61,712 nucleotides of DNA from Gonapodya sp. JEL0774 (lineage: Eukaryota > Monoblepharomycota > Monoblepharidomycetes > Monoblepharidales > Gonapodyaceae): assembly GCA_027604505.1 (NCBI GenBank), contig JADIIX010000024.1:139316-201027 (forward strand). The letters are read 5' to 3'. Both the position numbers and the translations under genes were made by a program. A model generated the notes under the pieces. The model was not told the DNA's origin. It made no database searches and worked only from the letters and a program-made list of their open reading frames with translations. Each line of letters opens with the position of its first letter. Positions within the stretch are counted from its first letter, which is position 1. Shown piece by piece: positions 59,528 through 61,712 of this stretch.

Positions 59528-59915
59528 TTACTCTAAATTTCCGACTTGGCTCACGATCTGCTCGATCGACCAACGGCTTCCTGGGTCCAGTTTCAGGCAC
59601 CCGCGTATCAGCTTGGCGAATTCTTCATCTTCGATGGACGCAACAACAGACAGGTAGTCTTGGGACTAAATACACTTGGAAAAGGTGGATGGACGGTCGA
59701 ATGGAATGTTGTCGGTCATCACCTGGGTGCGAGCACGAGTAATTAGATCTGTAGTGAGTGTGGATAAACGTGATCTCAACACAACACGCTGCTTACCTCA
59801 TAAGCCAGTACTCCGTAGTCAAGTATATCACTTTCGTGTGTAATTGCAGCTTTCCCGTGTGAAAACTCCTCTGGGGAAATGTACCGCCGCCATGGCTCCG
59901 AGTGTGGTCCTACAT
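59528..59915 (-). pseudogene. Protein kinase C-lobe remnant with in-frame TAG
   Basis: The minus strand encodes the C-terminal half of a protein kinase. Exon-like segment 59915-59797 reads EPWRRYISPEEFSHGK then THESDILDYGVLAYE (the SPE and SD-x-x-x-YG-x-L-x-YE motifs of subdomains VIII-IX) and ends at a GTAAGC donor. It joins in phase 0 to 59722-59528: VMTDNIPFDRPSTFSKCI, then a TAG (complement of 59666-59668), and continues in the same frame with DYLSVVASIEDEEF, LIRGCLKLDPGSRWSIEQI (subdomain XI). No convincing N-lobe, catalytic loop or DFG was found upstream, where repeat copy C begins. Truncation plus the stop favour a pseudogene; a sequencing error, or a short unrecognised intron over the stop, are alternatives. 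Family looks tyrosine-kinase-like but is not fixed. Confidence 0.65.
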
Positions 59916-60180
59916 TCCCGGAACGAATTTCTCACTTGTGAAATCGAGTCTTTCGTTTGACTTGTCCTGGAAAACACAGGTCAACGCATCGACGTCTACT
60001 ACTCCAAGGCCACCGTTGGGATCCGATATTGGCGGTTGGGTCCCATCAGATCATTTTCTTTCCAATATTCAAAATTCAAGCTATCCTGTTAATTCTGAAT
60101 CCCGAAAATTGCAGTTGAGAGTCAAACTATCTGCAACTGTAGCGTGAGTATATTTGCGTGGTTTGCTCGCGGTTCTGTTA
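59916..60180. other. Spacer between kinase remnant and repeat copy C
   Basis: It could contain degenerate upstream exons of the kinase, but no kinase motif was found on either strand. An 82-codon plus-strand frame (59902-60147) has no recognisable domain. Confidence 0.35.
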
Positions 60181-61050
60181 CTTTTTCGAAGGCGTTCGGG
60201 TCCGAGGTTTCATCTATCCCCATGCAGTGTTTGGCAGGACCATCCCGACTTATCGCGCTCCTCGAACACTCGACTCACCATCAGCAGCATCATTTGGGGC
60301 GCAGGGCTACATTTGCCACTGGCTCGGGAGCCTCCCAGTGGGATAGGCAGTCGGATTGGGTTGCCCTTCTCCCATGCCGGAGTCGGAACTAATCAGGATT
60401 GGAACTCATTCGGGGCGCAGGGCTGCATGTGTCAGAGAAGGGCCTTGGGCAGTCGCTCCGAGGAACAACGGTGTCGTACGGAACCAGGGCGCTGTGCGCC
60501 CTGCGAACAGGATGAGTATCCGCTTTTTGGGGGGAGTGTTGAACATTGCCAACCGCAAGGAGCAGTCAGCGCCACGTACGGAAAGCCGCCAGATCATTGT
60601 TTGCGCCGGTTCTGTCGTCCATGCTGGTCCGTCAAGATCTCTGAGGGGGTCGGTGACCTACCGTGCGCGGCGGAGGCCAAGTCAATCACGATGGTTGGGA
60701 TCGGTGGACTTAACACTTATACTCGGTGTCGGTGGCTAACACTACTGATCTGTTTCTTGCGGTTGTCGGGGGTTTTGTTGTTTGTGTTTACGATATCTTA
60801 TACGAATACTTTTCATTCCACTGTTATACCGGTCAAGGCAAGTTATCTACTTTTGACCTGCGAGAGTGTCGAGATCATGGTAGTGCAATCAAGTAAGCAT
60901 GCTATTCTGCGAGGGTGGTGAACTAACGTTCGTTCCGGCGTGTGTCTGCTGAGTGTGTATGCAGGTGTTGCGTGAAGGCGAGCAGCCTACACGTGGCGCG
61001 TCCTGGAAACGTTTCGGCGAGTCGTGCCGAAGCGGCTAATGCTCGCTTTG
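60181..61050 (+). repeat. Dispersed repeat family, copy C (diverged, with unrelated middle)
   Basis: The 5' part (60181-60440) matches the start of copies A and B (GCGTTCGGGTCCGAGG, CTTATCGCGCTCC, ACACTCGACTC, GGCTCGGGAGCCTCCC) and carries one module plus a partial second. The 3' end (about 60975-61050) matches their ends (GGCGAGC, TGGAAACGT, GCGGCTAATGCTCGC). The roughly 530 nt between shows no evident match, so the copy either diverged more there or carries a replacement or insertion. Confidence 0.65.
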
Positions 61051-61712
61051 AATCGACTGGACGAGTTTTGAGGTAAGGATGGAGCGAGCGAAATATTTGG
61101 TAATAAAGATGCCGACGCTTCAATTTGCATCGTTTCACCAGTAAATATGCGCAAGAAGGCTGAGCAAGCCATCTTGTAGTCTAGAATTCGTCATGTAGTT
61201 GACCTTACGACTACTTTTGTGTATTTACGACCTTGCTGTCATTTTCAATGCGTAACATTTGCAATGCAACCCTCTGTTAGAAACTTAGTCGCGTGGTTCA
61301 ACCCTTTTTTCTGATAGTTGGCCAAGCGAAAAGTTACCACCTTATCATGGCTTGATCTTCCTCTTCTGGCGCGATCCCCGGAGGACTTGTTGGAGCTTCC
61401 GCTACCCCAGCCACCCCGTTACCGTGAGGAAGCATGCCGTGGTGTCCTTCAGCTGTTGAATTCTGCTCTTGACACGTCATCAAACACTTTGTCTGTCCCT
61501 GTCTGAAGCGCTCCACCACAGTGAGCTTTTCACCAAAGGGTGTTCTTTTCTCGCAGTTTTTGCTCCCTGCTTACTTGTGCGTTCTTTTGATGTGCTGAAT
61601 TCACCACTTCCTATCTCTACCCTGTTGGACTGCTTCTGTGGAGGACTGCACGGGATGGATCGAAGGGGCGGGAGTGTATGATGGTGTTCGAGGTGTAGAA
61701 TATATTTGCTAT
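61051..61712. other. Terminal stretch, no supported gene
   Basis: Short frames only, the longest 70 codons. A gene could start beyond the window edge; nothing recognisable is seen. Confidence 0.4.

Noticed and set aside
1-61712. CRISPR arrays, tRNA, rRNA and bacterial-style operons
   Set aside because: No regularly spaced repeats, cloverleaf or rRNA cores were seen, and the gene structure is plainly eukaryotic.

Overview
This window looks like nuclear DNA of a flagellated (zoosporic, chytrid-like) fungus. Genes are split by short spliceosomal introns, mostly 60-90 nt with GTGAGT/GTAAGT donors, and use the standard code. They include fungal types (HSF transcription factor, fungal SurE, Cox9-like subunit, DENN-C1 protein) next to genes kept only where there are flagella and centriole-type spindles (axonemal dynein heavy chain, HMMR/RHAMM). 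No bacterial operon, CRISPR array, rRNA or tRNA was seen. I joined exons by hand; for most genes the chosen junctions keep one frame from ATG to stop, which supports the models.

Layout. 1-3.0 kb: a poly-C tract, then a multi-exon zinc-finger gene (ZF1). 3.7-9.0 kb (+): long coiled-coil HMMR orthologue. 9.3-10.6 kb (-): bacterial-type enoyl-ACP reductase FabI in five exons. 11.8-12.9 kb (+): second zinc-finger gene (ZF2), a paralogue of ZF1. 13.8-14.7 kb: copy A of a dispersed repeat. 15.1-17.1 kb (-): Alr4036-type FMN-binding pyridoxamine-oxidase-like gene. 17.5-19.4 kb (+): SurE nucleotidase. 20.5-22.4 kb (-): a Cox9/COX6C-like small subunit and a second tiny, less certain protein. 22.4-38.0 kb (+): a 14-exon axonemal inner-arm dynein heavy chain (about 4,826 aa), the largest gene. 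38.1-40.0 kb (-): ankyrin plus coiled-coil protein. 40.4-41.1 kb (-): unrecognised 143-aa gene. 41.7-43.2 kb (+): SLC25 mitochondrial carrier. 43.4-44.7 kb (+): 2-keto-4-pentenoate hydratase family enzyme. 44.9-51.8 kb (+): DENN-domain Rab-GEF with a C1-like zinc finger. 52.0-54.3 kb (-): heat-shock transcription factor. 54.4-57.7 kb: head-to-head pair of ABHD12-like hydrolase paralogues. 57.7-61.7 kb: gene-poor, with repeat copies B and C flanking a broken protein kinase.

Themes. Two genes serve microtubule systems (HMMR at spindle poles, dynein in the axoneme). Several products are mitochondrial or redox (Cox9-like, SLC25 carrier, FabI, FMN oxidase-like). Two local duplications (ZF1/ZF2, ABHD12 pair) keep homologous intron positions. 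The most notable items are FabI in a fungal nuclear genome, the chytrid HMMR, the uncharacterised zinc-finger pair, and the approximately 1-kb repeat family with a kinase remnant caught between two copies.
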